Source of the DNA: Paracoccaceae bacterium | Lineage (GTDB): Bacteria > Pseudomonadota > Alphaproteobacteria > Rhodobacterales > Rhodobacteraceae | Assembly: GCA_004153385.1 (NCBI GenBank) | Contig: SDAL01000001.1 | Location: forward strand, 186,001-250,000 | Reading direction: 5' to 3' | Length of the DNA: 64,000 nucleotides | Notes under the pieces: generated by a model | What the model was told of the DNA's origin: nothing | Database searches by the model: none | Seen by the model: the letters and a program-made list of their open reading frames with translations, nothing else | Translations under genes and position numbers: made by a program | Shown here: one piece after another, positions 18,182-27,121 of the stretch | Layout of the letters: the number at the start of each line of letters is the position of its first letter | Position numbering within the stretch: position 1 is the first letter of the stretch

Positions 18182-19531
18182 TCAGCCTTTCTTCGCGGCC
18201 CTACGGGCCTTTTCTTCGCGCAATTTGGCAAAAAGCTTTGCCGCCAGACCGGGTTTGTTAACCTGTCTGGCGCGGGCCACGGCCATGTCGGTGGCCGGCA
18301 CGTCTTCGGTGATAACCGATCCCGTTGCCGTCAGCGCATGTGCGCCCACGCAGACAGGCGCCACAAGCATTGTATCGGACCCGATAAACGCGTTTTCACC
18401 GATGGTGGTGCGATGCTTGAACACGCCGTCATAATTGCAGGTGATCGTGCCGGCACCAATGTTGGTATGCGCGCCGATATCCGCATCTCCCAGATAGGTC
18501 AAATGCCCGACCTTCACGCCTTCGGCGAGGGTGGTGTTTTTCACCTCGACGAAATTGCCCACATGCACGTTTTCGGCCAGCTCGGCCCCCGGACGCAGTC
18601 GTGCAAACGGGCCTACGGTCGCCCCTTGCGAGATGTGACAGCCTTCAAGATGGCAAAATGCCTCGATCACGGCGTGCGATTCGACCGTGACCCCTGTGCC
18701 GAAGACCACGTTGGGGCCAACACTCACATCACGCCCCAGATAGGTGTCGAGGGCGAAATAGACGCTGGCGGGATCGGTCAGCGTCACACCGTCCTCGATT
18801 GCATGCGCGCGCTGGCGCTGCTGGAACAAGGCCTCTGCACGGGCAAGTTCGGCGCGGGTGTTGATGCCCAGTGTCTCGGCCTCGGGGCAGGTCACAACCT
18901 GTGCATCCAGATCGCGCGCACGGGCTGCGGCCACGATATCGGTCAGGTAATATTCGCCCGATGCGTTTTCATTCGACAGCCCGTCTACCAGCTCCCCCAG
19001 AAGCGGGCCGTCGCAGGCGATAACACCGGAATTGCAAAGCGTGATCGCGCGCTCGGCCACTGAGGCGTCCTTGAATTCTACAATCTTTTCAAGCGTGTCG
19101 CCTTGGGTGACCAACCGGCCATACCGTCCGGGGTCGGCTGCCTCGAACCCCAGTACTGTGATATCCGCCGTGGATTGCACAAGCCGTTCGAGGGTTTCGG
19201 ACTGGATAAAGGGTGTGTCGCCGTAAAGCACGATGACCCTGCCGGTAAACCCGTCAAGCCGGGGCAGGGCTTGCGCGACCGCATGGCCGGTGCCGAGTTG
19301 TTCGGATTGAAGCACGCATTCGGCCTGCGGGGCCCATTCGGCCACGGCTACCTCAACGGCCTGTGCGCCATGGCCGGTGACCACAACGATCCGCTCAGGC
19401 TCCAGCGCCCGACCGGCGGCCAGCGCATGGGCCACAAGCGGTGCGCGCCCGACCGGATGCAAGACCTTCGGGGTGTCGGAATTCATGCGGGTGCCTTGTC
19501 CCGCTGCGAGAATTATCAGCGCGTTGGCCAT
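18182..19531 (-). CDS. glmU: Bifunctional GlcNAc-1-P uridyltransferase / GlcN-1-P acetyltransferase
   Basis: Carries out the last two steps to UDP-GlcNAc: acetylation of GlcN-1-P, then uridylylation. The protein has 449 residues. The N-terminal nucleotidyltransferase has LAAGQGTRMNSDTPKVLHPV (8-27) and YGDTPFI; the C-terminal half is a left-handed beta-helix of hexapeptide repeats (VGHLTYLGDADIGAHTNIG, NYDGVFKH, IGSDTMLVAPV). First gene of glmU-glmS-alkylation repair, so two enzymes of one pathway are co-transcribed. Divergent from the HAD phosphatase gene with 116 bases between. Confidence 0.97.
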   Translation of the reverse strand: MANALIILAAGQGTRMNSDTPKVLHPVGRAPLVAHALAAGRALEPERIVVVTGHGAQAVEVAVAEWAPQAECVLQSEQLGTGHAVAQALPRLDGFTGRVIVLYGDTPFIQSETLERLVQSTADITVLGFEAADPGRYGRLVTQGDTLEKIVEFKDASVAERAITLCNSGVIACDGPLLGELVDGLSNENASGEYYLTDIVAAARARDLDAQVVTCPEAETLGINTRAELARAEALFQQRQRAHAIEDGVTLTDPASVYFALDTYLGRDVSVGPNVVFGTGVTVESHAVIEAFCHLEGCHISQGATVGPFARLRPGAELAENVHVGNFVEVKNTTLAEGVKVGHLTYLGDADIGAHTNIGAGTITCNYDGVFKHRTTIGENAFIGSDTMLVAPVCVGAHALTATGSVITEDVPATDMAVARARQVNKPGLAAKLFAKLREEKARRAAKKG

Positions 19532-19647
19532 AGGTGATGCCTTTTCTTCTGCTCATGCCCGTTTTACCCATAGCGTACCGCGCCGCAAGTGGCGGGTCAT
19601 CACGTGATTTTTCGCCATGTTACAGATAATAGAGTAGGGCTCGGGGT

Positions 19648-20328
19648 ATGCGCACAGTGGTTTTTGATCTGGACGGCACGCTGGCCGACACATCGGCCGA
19701 CCTGATTGCGGCGGCAAACGCGTGTTTTCAGGCGCGGGGGCTGGAGGTGCGCCTTGATCCGGTGGCCGATGCGGCCACGGCCTTTCACGGCGGCCGCGCG
19801 ATGTTGCAGGCCGGATTTTCCCGTGCGGGCATCGATGCAGGTGCGATGGAGCCGATGATTGACGATGATTGTCAGCGGTTGCTGGATTTCTACGGCGAGA
19901 ACATCTGCGTGCATACTGTGTTGTATCCCGGTGCGGTGACGGCCGTCGCACAATTGCGCGAAAACGGATTTTTGACGGCGATCTGCACCAACAAACCCGA
20001 GGGGCTGGCCCACAGGTTGCTGGACACGCTGGGTGTATCGCATTTGTTCGATGCGGTGATCGGGGCGGATACGTTGCCTACGCGCAAACCCGATCCGGCG
20101 CCCTATATCGCCGCCGTCACGCAGGCGGGCGGGGAGGTCGCACGCTCTCTCCTGATCGGTGACACGAAAACCGATCGTGCCACAGCGCATGCCGCGCAAG
20201 TGCCTTGTGTGCTTGTGACATTTGGCCCTGATGGCGAGGATGTGCTGGCACTTTCGCCAGAGGCCGCGATGGCGAGCTATGCGATATTGCCCGCGCTGGC
20301 AGAGCAGTTGCTGCCATTGATCCTCTGA
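19648..20328 (+). CDS. gph: HAD-family hydrolase, phosphoglycolate phosphatase-like
   Basis: A 226-residue haloacid-dehalogenase-superfamily phosphatase. Motif I is DLDGTLADT (nucleophile Asp7, acid Asp9), motif II is CTNKP, motif III is the Lys in TRKPDP, and motif IV is IGDTKTD. The helical cap after motif I and overall length fit phosphoglycolate phosphatase (Gph), which removes 2-phosphoglycolate arising from DNA repair or oxygenase activity. Other HAD phosphatases share this layout, so the substrate is inferred. The aminotransferase gene follows about 50 bases later in the same direction. Confidence 0.82.
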   Translation: MRTVVFDLDGTLADTSADLIAAANACFQARGLEVRLDPVADAATAFHGGRAMLQAGFSRAGIDAGAMEPMIDDDCQRLLDFYGENICVHTVLYPGAVTAVAQLRENGFLTAICTNKPEGLAHRLLDTLGVSHLFDAVIGADTLPTRKPDPAPYIAAVTQAGGEVARSLLIGDTKTDRATAHAAQVPCVLVTFGPDGEDVLALSPEAAMASYAILPALAEQLLPLIL

Positions 20329-20380
20329 TCTGCTGATCGTTGCGCTGCAATGGGTGCGTGATGGCAAAGGGCCGAATTCC

Positions 20381-21589
20381 ATGACCGACGAGATCTTCAA
20401 CGGAAATTTCACGCAGCAAGAAGCGGTGCCGGAGGCGGCGATTGCGCGGGCGGTGGAGGTGATGCGCAGCGGGCGTTTGCATCGCTATAACACGCGACCG
20501 GGCGAAACCGGTGAAACCGCGGCCCTGGAGGAAGAATTTGCGGCCCGAACAGGGGCGCGGTTCGCGCTGGCTGTCGCCTCGGGCGGGTATGCGCTGGCCT
20601 GTGCATTGCGCGCGATCTCTATCGCGCCGGGCGAGCGGGTGCTCACCAATGCCTTTACGCTTGCGCCTGTGCCGGGCGCTATTGTCAGCACCGGTGCCGC
20701 GCCGCTGTTTGTGGAGACCACGCCAGATCTGGTGATCGATCTGGAGGATCTGGAGGCGAAAGCCCCGCAGGCGCGTGTTCTGATGCTGAGCCATATGCGC
20801 GGCCATCTGTGCGATATGGACCGGTTGATGGACATCGCACGGCGGTATGACCTGACGGTGATCGAGGATTGCGCTCACACGATGGGGGCCACATGGGACG
20901 GTGTGCCGTCGGGGCGCCACGGGATCATCGGATGCTATTCGACACAAACCTATAAGCATATCAACAGCGGCGAGGGCGGCCTGCTGGTCAGCGATGATCC
21001 GGTGGTCATGGCACGCGCGATTCTGCTGTCGGGCAGTTACATGATGTACCCGCGTCACCGCGCATCACCCGCGCCTGCGGTGTTTGAGGCCCTGAAATAC
21101 GACACGCCCAACATCTCGGGGCGGATGGACAATTTGCGCGCGGCGATTTTGCGCCCGCAATTGCAAGATCTACCGGCGCAGTGCGCACGCTGGGGCCGGC
21201 TTTATGATCGTTTGGCCTGCGGACTGGCGGACTGTGCCGGGATCGTTTTGCCGCAGGCAGACCGTCGTGCGGTGCGTGTGGGGTCCTCCTTGCAGTTCCG
21301 GCTGAAGGGGGCGGGACCCGCGCAGATTGCCGGTTTGGTGTCACGCTGTCTGGCGCGTGGAGTGGAGCTGAAATGGTTCGGCGCGCCTGAACCCGCCGGC
21401 TATACCTCGCGCCATGACAGCTGGCGGTATACCGCAGCCCAGCACCTGCCACAAACGGACAAGGTTCTGGCCGAACTGGTCGACATGAGGCTACCGCTGA
21501 GTTTCTCGGTCGAAGATGCCGCACAGATCGCACGCATTATATCCCAAGAAGTCACACGGCCGGATGGCGTTATGCAAGGACAGAGCTGA
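20381..21589 (+). CDS. DegT/DnrJ/EryC1/StrS-family aminotransferase
   Basis: A PLP-dependent sugar-aminotransferase-like protein of 402 residues. The PLP lysine is Lys192 (TYKHINSGEGG), and the Asp that contacts the pyridine nitrogen is Asp163 (VIEDCAH). Relatives transaminate nucleotide-linked keto-sugars for surface polysaccharide or antibiotic sugars. No glycosyltransferase or sugar dehydratase gene is next to it, so the substrate is unknown. I chose ATG 20381; a GTG nine codons upstream (20354) is possible, but the ATG has AAAGG about 10 bases upstream. It converges on ompW across a double hairpin. Confidence 0.83.
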   Translation: MTDEIFNGNFTQQEAVPEAAIARAVEVMRSGRLHRYNTRPGETGETAALEEEFAARTGARFALAVASGGYALACALRAISIAPGERVLTNAFTLAPVPGAIVSTGAAPLFVETTPDLVIDLEDLEAKAPQARVLMLSHMRGHLCDMDRLMDIARRYDLTVIEDCAHTMGATWDGVPSGRHGIIGCYSTQTYKHINSGEGGLLVSDDPVVMARAILLSGSYMMYPRHRASPAPAVFEALKYDTPNISGRMDNLRAAILRPQLQDLPAQCARWGRLYDRLACGLADCAGIVLPQADRRAVRVGSSLQFRLKGAGPAQIAGLVSRCLARGVELKWFGAPEPAGYTSRHDSWRYTAAQHLPQTDKVLAELVDMRLPLSFSVEDAAQIARIISQEVTRPDGVMQGQS

Positions 21590-21620
21590 ACTTGTAACCG
21601 ATCGGTGTTTGGGCGGGGTC

Positions 21621-21678
21621 GTGGCGCGCCGGGGCATCGAGCCCGAGCGCGCCACGGTCGGGGGCCAGAGGGGCCCCC
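21621..21678. terminator. Double hairpin between convergent genes (repeat element copy 2)
   Basis: Hairpin one: outer stem GTGGCGCGC / GCGCGCCAC (21621-21629 with 21647-21655), inner stem GGGC / GCCC and loop ATCGA. Hairpin two: GGGGGCC / GGCCCCC (21660-21678). It lies between the DegT aminotransferase (+) and ompW (-). It shares the ATCGA loop core and the CGGTCGGGGGC link with the element at 2176-2228, and the orientation is the same. Confidence 0.72.
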
Positions 21679-21732
21679 TTCCACATCGCGTGCCCTCTAC
21701 AAGAGGCCTTTCACTACGGCGCTGTGCGTCGA

Positions 21733-22356
21733 TCAGAACTTGATGACATAGGCCGCGCCAATGATCAGCGGATCAACCTCGACCGTGCCGATATCAGCGC
21801 CGTTCAATTTGGCATCCAAATCGATATCAATCCAGCGCATATCAAGGCGCATCGCCGAACGATCATTGATGGCGTAATCAACGCCCGCATGAAGCGCCAC
21901 GCCCCAGCTGTTGTCGAGTTCCAGCTTGGACCCTTCGAGTCCGTTCTTCTCGTCGACATCCAGCACGGCTGTGTAATTGAGGCCGACACCGAAGAACGGG
22001 GTGACCTGACTATCGTTGGCGAAATGGTACTGGATCGAGACGGTGGGCGGCAGGTGTTTCACCTCGGCCATTTTCGCGCCGTTCAGATTGACCTTATGCG
22101 TAAAGGGAGTGGCGGCCAGCAGCTCTACCCCCCAGTTGTCGCGGAAAAAATATTCCAGCGTGACTGTTGGCTGCACGTTGCCGCCGATGCTCACATCGAA
22201 TGTGTCCGCCAGACGACCGTTGTCATCTTTGGGCATCACGCCATGCACCCCCAGACCAAGGGTGAAGCTGCCGGCATCTTGAGCCATGGCGAGCGATCCG
22301 CTCAGGCAGGTTGTGCAGGCTGCAGCAAGAATTAGGGCAAAACGCGGGGTTCTCAT
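21733..22356 (-). CDS. ompW: OmpW family outer-membrane protein
   Basis: A 207-residue precursor of a small eight-stranded beta-barrel porin. The signal peptide is about 1-25 (ALILAAACTTCLSGSLAMA, cut before QDAG). The mature part alternates polar and hydrophobic residues, with family landmarks (PTVTLEYFFRDNWGVELLAATPF; VTPFFGVGLNYTAV) and ends in IGAAYVIKF with a C-terminal Phe, the BAM recognition signal. An AAGGA site precedes the ATG. A perfect TTGAT-N4-ATCAA box 59 bases upstream suggests FNR (FnrL) control by oxygen, as is known for ompW in enterobacteria. The natural cargo is unknown; small hydrophobic molecules are usually proposed. Confidence 0.92.
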   Translation of the reverse strand: MRTPRFALILAAACTTCLSGSLAMAQDAGSFTLGLGVHGVMPKDDNGRLADTFDVSIGGNVQPTVTLEYFFRDNWGVELLAATPFTHKVNLNGAKMAEVKHLPPTVSIQYHFANDSQVTPFFGVGLNYTAVLDVDEKNGLEGSKLELDNSWGVALHAGVDYAINDRSAMRLDMRWIDIDLDAKLNGADIGTVEVDPLIIGAAYVIKF

Positions 22357-22414
22357 GGGAGTGTTCCTTCTCTTCAGGCGAGAGGAGACATCGGCCTTTG
22401 CGGATCGGCCCGCG

Positions 22415-22428
22415 TTGATATGGATCAA
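22415..22428. promoter_or_regulatory. FNR/FnrL-type operator
   Basis: TTGAT-ATGG-ATCAA matches the FNR half-sites TTGAT and ATCAA exactly, with the canonical four-base spacer. Its near end is 59 bases before the ompW start codon. A well-matched -10 element was not found at the spacing for class II activation, so the sign of regulation is open. Confidence 0.72.
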
Positions 22429-22921
22429 ATTTTTGCGATTCGCGCGCAGAACGCAAAAATATCACGCATCGGGCGCGCGCATTGGGCGGGCCTCACGGAT
22501 AAAATTCTGTCATGCATAGACAAGACGCGCTTGCTGCACAGAGGGGGAACCCTCAAGGCGTGGCGCTACCACCCGGGGGCCCGCATCCAGGCCTGACATG
22601 CCCAAACGGCTGGCATTGCGATGGCCCGAGGCGCGATACGGTAAAGCCACAGCCGGCCCCTGTTGCCGCGCCGAAATGAGTAAAAGCAAGAATATGTCTT
22701 GCCCGTTGGCGCTCAAGGCATATCCTAAGACCGAGAATAGCTTTTGTGTGATAAATTCGTGGGTCTTTACTCTTTGGTCGGGATTGCAGCGTTAAAAGCG
22801 ACCTAATGAGATTAAGACGCGAAATTGGGGCACATCGGTTGACCCCGCAGGTTCACGGGGCTATTGCTCACCGCAGCTTGAACCGGCGCGACCTTTAGTC
22901 GCGACACTAGGGAGCCAAACA
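22429..22921. other. Long leader region upstream of nuoA
   Basis: About 490 bases separate the ompW operator from nuoA. Short open frames occur on both strands (for example plus 22598-22795), but none has a good ribosome-binding site or a recognisable product. The region is richer in A+T from 22680 on. The best promoter candidate is near 22839-22867. Confidence 0.5.
22839..22867 (+). promoter_or_regulatory. Candidate sigma-70 promoter of the nuo operon
   Basis: A TTGACC -35 (22839-22844) and TATTGC -10 (22862-22867) lie 17 bases apart, and the predicted start is about 45 bases before nuoA. The -10 match is imperfect. Confidence 0.4.
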
Positions 22922-23287
22922 GTGCAAGACATTCTGCGCGAATACCTTCCCATCCTTATCTTCCTTTGCATTGCAGTTGCTTTGGCACTTTTGCTTTTGG
23001 GTGCCGCTGCCGTGATTGCGATCCGAAATCCGGATCCTGAAAAAGTCTCGGCTTATGAATGTGGCTTCAATGCATTCGATGATGCACGGATGAAATTCGA
23101 CGTGCGTTTTTACCTCGTCTCGATCCTGTTCATCATCTTTGACCTTGAGGTGGCATTTTTGTTCCCTTGGGCCGTGGCTTTTGCAGATCTGTCGATGACG
23201 GGGTTCTGGTCGATGATGGTCTTTTTGACTGTGCTGACCGTTGGGTTTGCGTATGAGTGGAAGAAAGGGGCACTGGAATGGGCGTGA
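22922..23287 (+). CDS. nuoA: NADH-quinone oxidoreductase subunit A
   Basis: Membrane subunit of complex I (proton-pumping NADH dehydrogenase), 121 residues with three TM helices (about 8-35, 62-85, 90-110). The conserved loop [20 protein letters not shown] carries the Cys (about residue 47) seen in NuoA/ND3. GTG start with GGGAG upstream. First gene of a co-oriented run of 23 genes. Its TGA overlaps the start of nuoB. Confidence 0.97.
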   Translation: MQDILREYLPILIFLCIAVALALLLLGAAAVIAIRNPDPEKVSAYECGFNAFDDARMKFDVRFYLVSILFIIFDLEVAFLFPWAVAFADLSMTGFWSMMVFLTVLTVGFAYEWKKGALEWA

Positions 23288-23811
23288 TGACGAGTGCCAA
23301 TACCGCCGCTGTGGACAAAGAATACGCCACACAAGCGATCAATCAGGAATTGCAGGATAAGGGCTTTCTGCTGACCTCGACAGAAGATGTTATCAACTGG
23401 GCGCGCAACGGATCGCTGCACTGGATGACCTTCGGTCTGGCATGTTGTGCAATCGAGATGATGCACGCCTCTATGCCGCGCTATGACGTGGAGCGTTTCG
23501 GCATGGCCCCGCGCGCCTCGCCGCGCCAGTCGGATCTGATGATTGTGGCAGGCACGCTGACCAACAAAATGGCGCCTGCCTTGCGCAAGGTTTATGACCA
23601 GATGCCCGAGCCGCGCTATGTGATCTCTATGGGATCATGCGCCAATGGCGGCGGCTATTATCATTACAGCTATTCGGTTGTGCGTGGATGTGACCGGATC
23701 GTTCCGGTGGATATCTATGTGCCGGGTTGCCCGCCTTCTGCCGAGGCGCTGCTGTATGGCTTGCTGCAATTGCAACGCAAGATCCGCCGCACCGGCACAT
23801 TGGTGCGCTGA
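23278..23811 (+). CDS. nuoB: NADH-quinone oxidoreductase subunit B
   Basis: The complex I subunit that holds cluster N2, the last Fe-S cluster before quinone. The protein has 177 residues. The N2 ligands are visible: the adjacent Cys pair in [11 protein letters not shown], a Cys in [10 protein letters not shown] and one in [11 protein letters not shown] chose ATG 23278 for its AAAGGGG site 7 bases upstream; a second in-frame ATG at 23287 overlaps the nuoA stop. The nuoA-nuoB overlap indicates coupled translation. Confidence 0.97.
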   Translation: MGVMTSANTAAVDKEYATQAINQELQDKGFLLTSTEDVINWARNGSLHWMTFGLACCAIEMMHASMPRYDVERFGMAPRASPRQSDLMIVAGTLTNKMAPALRKVYDQMPEPRYVISMGSCANGGGYYHYSYSVVRGCDRIVPVDIYVPGCPPSAEALLYGLLQLQRKIRRTGTLVR

Positions 23812-23822
23812 GGGAGGATGCG

Positions 23823-24440
23823 ATGACCGAAGCACTCAAGGAACTGGCCCAGCATATCGAATCGCGTCGACCCGATGATGTGATCTCGACCGATGTGGCT
23901 TTTGGCGAACTGACAGTGACCGTCACGCTTGGCGGAATTGTCGATTTTGTGGCCTTCTTGAAGGAAGACCCCAACTGCATGTTTTCCTCGCTTGTGGATA
24001 TCACGGCGGTTGATTACCCCGAGCGTCCCAAACGCTTTGAAATGGTGTGGCATTTCCTCTCGATGTATCGCAACCAGCGGGTTCGCGTGAAATCTGCGAT
24101 TCGCGAGGAAGATCTGGTCCCTTCGATCATTTCGATCCACAAATCCGCGAACTGGTTCGAGCGGGAAGTGTTCGACATGTTTGGCATCCTGTTTTCGGGC
24201 CACCCCGATTTGCGCCGCTTGTTGACCGATTACGGCTTTCGCGGTCACCCGCTGCGCAAGGATTTCCCCACCACCGGTTATGTCGAGGTGCGTTGGGACG
24301 AGGTCGAGAAACGCGTGGTCTATGAGCCGGTCAAACTGGTTCAGGAATACCGCCAGTTCGATTTCCTTTCCCCGTGGGAAGGCGCGAAATACATCCTGCC
24401 GGGTGACGAGAAAACCGAAGACAAGGCGGGGTCCAAGTGA
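23823..24440 (+). CDS. nuoC: NADH-quinone oxidoreductase subunit C
   Basis: Peripheral-arm subunit of complex I (30-kDa family), 205 residues. The conserved block [22 protein letters not shown] and then GHPLRKDFP identify it. It is separate from nuoD, unlike the fused NuoCD of enterobacteria. GGGAGGA precedes the start. The TGA overlaps the start of the GFA-family gene by one base (TGATG). Confidence 0.97.
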   Translation: MTEALKELAQHIESRRPDDVISTDVAFGELTVTVTLGGIVDFVAFLKEDPNCMFSSLVDITAVDYPERPKRFEMVWHFLSMYRNQRVRVKSAIREEDLVPSIISIHKSANWFEREVFDMFGILFSGHPDLRRLLTDYGFRGHPLRKDFPTTGYVEVRWDEVEKRVVYEPVKLVQEYRQFDFLSPWEGAKYILPGDEKTEDKAGSK

Positions 24441-24892
24441 TGACCAGCGCGCTTTCCGGATCCTGCCTGTGTGGCGCTTGCAGCTTTACGGCGACGCCCC
24501 AGGGCGATGCAGGCGTGTGTCATTGCGGGATGTGCCGAAAATGGTCGGGGGGCATGTTCATTGCGATCGGCTGCAATGGCACCGTTCAATTCACCGATAC
24601 ATCTGTCATCACACGCTTCAAATCCTCCGAATGGGGTGAGCGGGTGTTTTGTTCCAGATGCGGATCAAATCTTGCGTGGCTTGCCGCAGATGGCTCGGCC
24701 TCTGCTGTCTCAATCCATTGTTTCGATCATCCGGGACAGTTCAACGTGACCTCGCAGATTTTCATCGACCGCAAACCAGAGAATTATGCGCTTGCGAATG
24801 CCACGGCTGTGATGACCGAGGCCGAAGTTTTCGCAAAATTCGCGCCCAGCACGGCCGCCAAACCGGCCCCCAGCACGGAGAGTAACGCATGA
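24440..24892 (+). CDS. GFA (glutathione-dependent formaldehyde-activating)/CENP-V family protein inside the nuo operon
   Basis: A 150-residue zinc-binding protein of the GFA/CENP-V family. Cysteine motifs: CLCGAC (9-14), CHCGMC (27-32) and CSRCGS (about 71-76). Founding members were proposed to form the S-hydroxymethylglutathione adduct, but for most relatives the role is unknown. ATG 24440 overlaps the nuoC stop, and its own TGA overlaps the nuoD start, so it is tightly embedded between two core complex I genes. The Ala/Pro-rich tail ([13 protein letters not shown]) is probably disordered. A role in complex I is suggested only by position. Confidence 0.87.
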   Translation: MTSALSGSCLCGACSFTATPQGDAGVCHCGMCRKWSGGMFIAIGCNGTVQFTDTSVITRFKSSEWGERVFCSRCGSNLAWLAADGSASAVSIHCFDHPGQFNVTSQIFIDRKPENYALANATAVMTEAEVFAKFAPSTAAKPAPSTESNA

Positions 24893-26130
24893 TGGACGGC
24901 GACATCCGGCAAAACCATTATGATGATGGATCCGAAGACGCCCTGACCGGCGAACAGCGGATCCGTAATTTCAACCTCAACTTCGGGCCGCAACACCCCG
25001 CAGCGCACGGCGTGTTGCGGATGGTGGTCGAGCTGGACGGTGAGGTGGTCGAGCGTGTGGACCCGCATGTCGGGCTTTTGCATCGCGGCACCGAAAAATT
25101 GATGGAAAGCCGCACCTATCTGCAAAACCTGCCTTATTTCGACCGTCTCGATTACGTGTCGCCGATGAATCAGGAACATGCATGGTGTCTGGCGATCGAA
25201 AAACTGACTGGCGTCGAGGTGCCACGCCGCGCCTCGCTGATCCGCGTTCTGTTTTGCGAAATCGGCCGTGTTCTGAACCACCTGCTGAACGTGACGACCC
25301 AAGCTATGGATGTGGGGGCGCTGACGCCACCGCTGTGGGGGTTCGAGGAACGCGAGAAGCTGATGATCTTCTACGAGCGGGCCTGTGGCGCGCGTCTGCA
25401 CGCGGCCTATTTCCGTCCGGGCGGTGTGCATCAGGATCTGACGCCCGATCTGATTGATGATATCGAGACTTGGGCCAAGGAATTCCCGCAAAAGGTCGAT
25501 GATATCGGCACGCTCATTACCGAGAACCGTGTGTTCAAACAGCGCAACGTAGATATCGCTGTTGTGACCGAGCAAGATATTCTTGAATGGGGTTTCTCGG
25601 GCGTGATGGCGCGTGGTAGCGGCCTTGCATGGGATTTGCGTCGCAGTCAGCCGTATGAATGTTATGACGAGTTCGATTTCGATATCGCAGTCGGGCAAGC
25701 GGGCGATTGCTATGATCGCTATCTGGTGCGTATCGCGGAGATGCGCGAATCCACCAAGATCATCTTGCAATGCATTGAAAAACTGCGCGCTGAAAAAGGT
25801 GGCGACATCTTGGCGCGCGGGAAAATGACACCGCCGAAACGCGGTGACATGAAAACATCGATGGAAGCGTTGATCCATCATTTCAAGCTTTACACCGAAG
25901 GGTTCAAAGTCCCCGAGGGCGAGGTTTATGCGGCGGTCGAGGCCCCCAAGGGCGAGTTCGGCGTATTCTTGAAATCCGATGGGACCAACAAACCCTATCG
26001 TGCGAAAATCCGCGCGCCAGGGTATCTGAACATGCAGTCCATGGATTATGTCAGCAAGGGCCATATGCTTGCTGATCTGTCTGCAATTATCGGTACGATG
26101 GACATCGTATTCGGGGAGGTCGACCGCTAA
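24889..26130 (+). CDS. nuoD: NADH-quinone oxidoreductase subunit D
   Basis: Complex I 49-kDa subunit, which forms the quinone site with NuoB. The protein has 413 residues. Landmarks: [14 protein letters not shown] near residue 32, [32 protein letters not shown], and the C-terminal [21 protein letters not shown], the family's usual end. A GGAG site precedes ATG 24889; a second ATG follows directly. Its TAA overlaps the nuoE ATG (TAATG). Confidence 0.98.
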   Translation: MMDGDIRQNHYDDGSEDALTGEQRIRNFNLNFGPQHPAAHGVLRMVVELDGEVVERVDPHVGLLHRGTEKLMESRTYLQNLPYFDRLDYVSPMNQEHAWCLAIEKLTGVEVPRRASLIRVLFCEIGRVLNHLLNVTTQAMDVGALTPPLWGFEEREKLMIFYERACGARLHAAYFRPGGVHQDLTPDLIDDIETWAKEFPQKVDDIGTLITENRVFKQRNVDIAVVTEQDILEWGFSGVMARGSGLAWDLRRSQPYECYDEFDFDIAVGQAGDCYDRYLVRIAEMRESTKIILQCIEKLRAEKGGDILARGKMTPPKRGDMKTSMEALIHHFKLYTEGFKVPEGEVYAAVEAPKGEFGVFLKSDGTNKPYRAKIRAPGYLNMQSMDYVSKGHMLADLSAIIGTMDIVFGEVDR

Positions 26131-27047
26131 TGCTTCGCCGTTTGCATAACGAACAACCAGAGAGCTTTGAATTTACGGCTGCCAATCTGGAGTGGGCGCA
26201 GGCCCAAGTGACGAAATATCCCGTGGGGCGTCAGGCCTCCGCGATTATTCCGTTGCTGTTTCGCGCCCAAGAGCAGGAAGGCTGGCTGTCCAAGCCTGCC
26301 ATCGAATATGTCGCTGATATGCTGGAGATGCCCTATATCCGGGCACTCGAAGTTGCGACCTTCTACTTTATGTTCCACCTCGCGCCGGTTGGGTCCGTGG
26401 CCCATATCCAGATTTGCGGCACGACATCGTGCATGATCTGCGGCGCCGAAGATCTGATGAAGGTGTGTAAGGACAAGATTGCGCCTTATCCGCATGAAGT
26501 TTCAGCCGATGGCAAGTTTTCGTGGGAAGAGGTCGAGTGTCTTGGCGCGTGTGCCAACGCGCCCATGGCCCAGATCGGCAAGGATTATTACGAGGATCTG
26601 ACGCAAGAAGGGCTGGGCAAGCTGATCGACGAGATGGCCGGCGGCGCACGTCCGGTCCCCGGATCGCAATCCGGCCGGTTTGCATCGGAGGCCGCGAATG
26701 GTGCGACCGCCCTGACCGAGATCGACTGCGACCGCTCGGAGCGCAACGCGGCGCAGGGATTGGCACTTAGCCAAGACGATTACCTGAAGTCGATTGATGG
26801 CACAGAGGTGCCTTTGCGCACGCCGTGGCAGTCCACCGGACAGCGTCGGCCGATCGGCGTCATGGGGACCGAGCGCCCGAAATCTGCCGTTCAGCAAGCC
26901 GCAGAAAAAAACGAGCCGCGTCCTGCGGCAGGTAAGAGCGTTGATAAGACAGGCGTGACGGAACAAGAAGCCGAAGCGGTCGAAAAAGGCAACCCAGAGG
27001 GAAAATCGGTGCCAGCCGGGGCAGGCTCGGACGCCGATAAATCCTGA
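26130..27047 (+). CDS. nuoE: NADH-quinone oxidoreductase subunit E with C-terminal extension
   Basis: The complex I 24-kDa subunit carrying [2Fe-2S] cluster N1a. The protein has 305 residues against about 160-240 for compact homologues. The thioredoxin-like core spans about 15-175, with cluster Cys in [11 protein letters not shown] and [10 protein letters not shown]. Residues 180-305 are an extension rich in Ala, Glu, Lys, Gly and Pro ([35 protein letters not shown]), probably disordered. In many Rhodobacteraceae the NuoE tail ends in a helix-hairpin-like domain; here such a domain lies in the next gene instead. Confidence 0.95.
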   Translation: MLRRLHNEQPESFEFTAANLEWAQAQVTKYPVGRQASAIIPLLFRAQEQEGWLSKPAIEYVADMLEMPYIRALEVATFYFMFHLAPVGSVAHIQICGTTSCMICGAEDLMKVCKDKIAPYPHEVSADGKFSWEEVECLGACANAPMAQIGKDYYEDLTQEGLGKLIDEMAGGARPVPGSQSGRFASEAANGATALTEIDCDRSERNAAQGLALSQDDYLKSIDGTEVPLRTPWQSTGQRRPIGVMGTERPKSAVQQAAEKNEPRPAAGKSVDKTGVTEQEAEAVEKGNPEGKSVPAGAGSDADKS

Positions 27048-27121
27048 TACAGGTCCGTGGCCCCGATTGTGGGGCAACAGACCGGAACATGCGAGGACGC
27101 GACCTGAAAGGTCCACAAGCG

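Noticed and set aside
22598-22795. Short plus-strand ORF upstream of nuoA
   Set aside because: No ribosome-binding site, odd composition, no recognisable product; left as part of the leader region.
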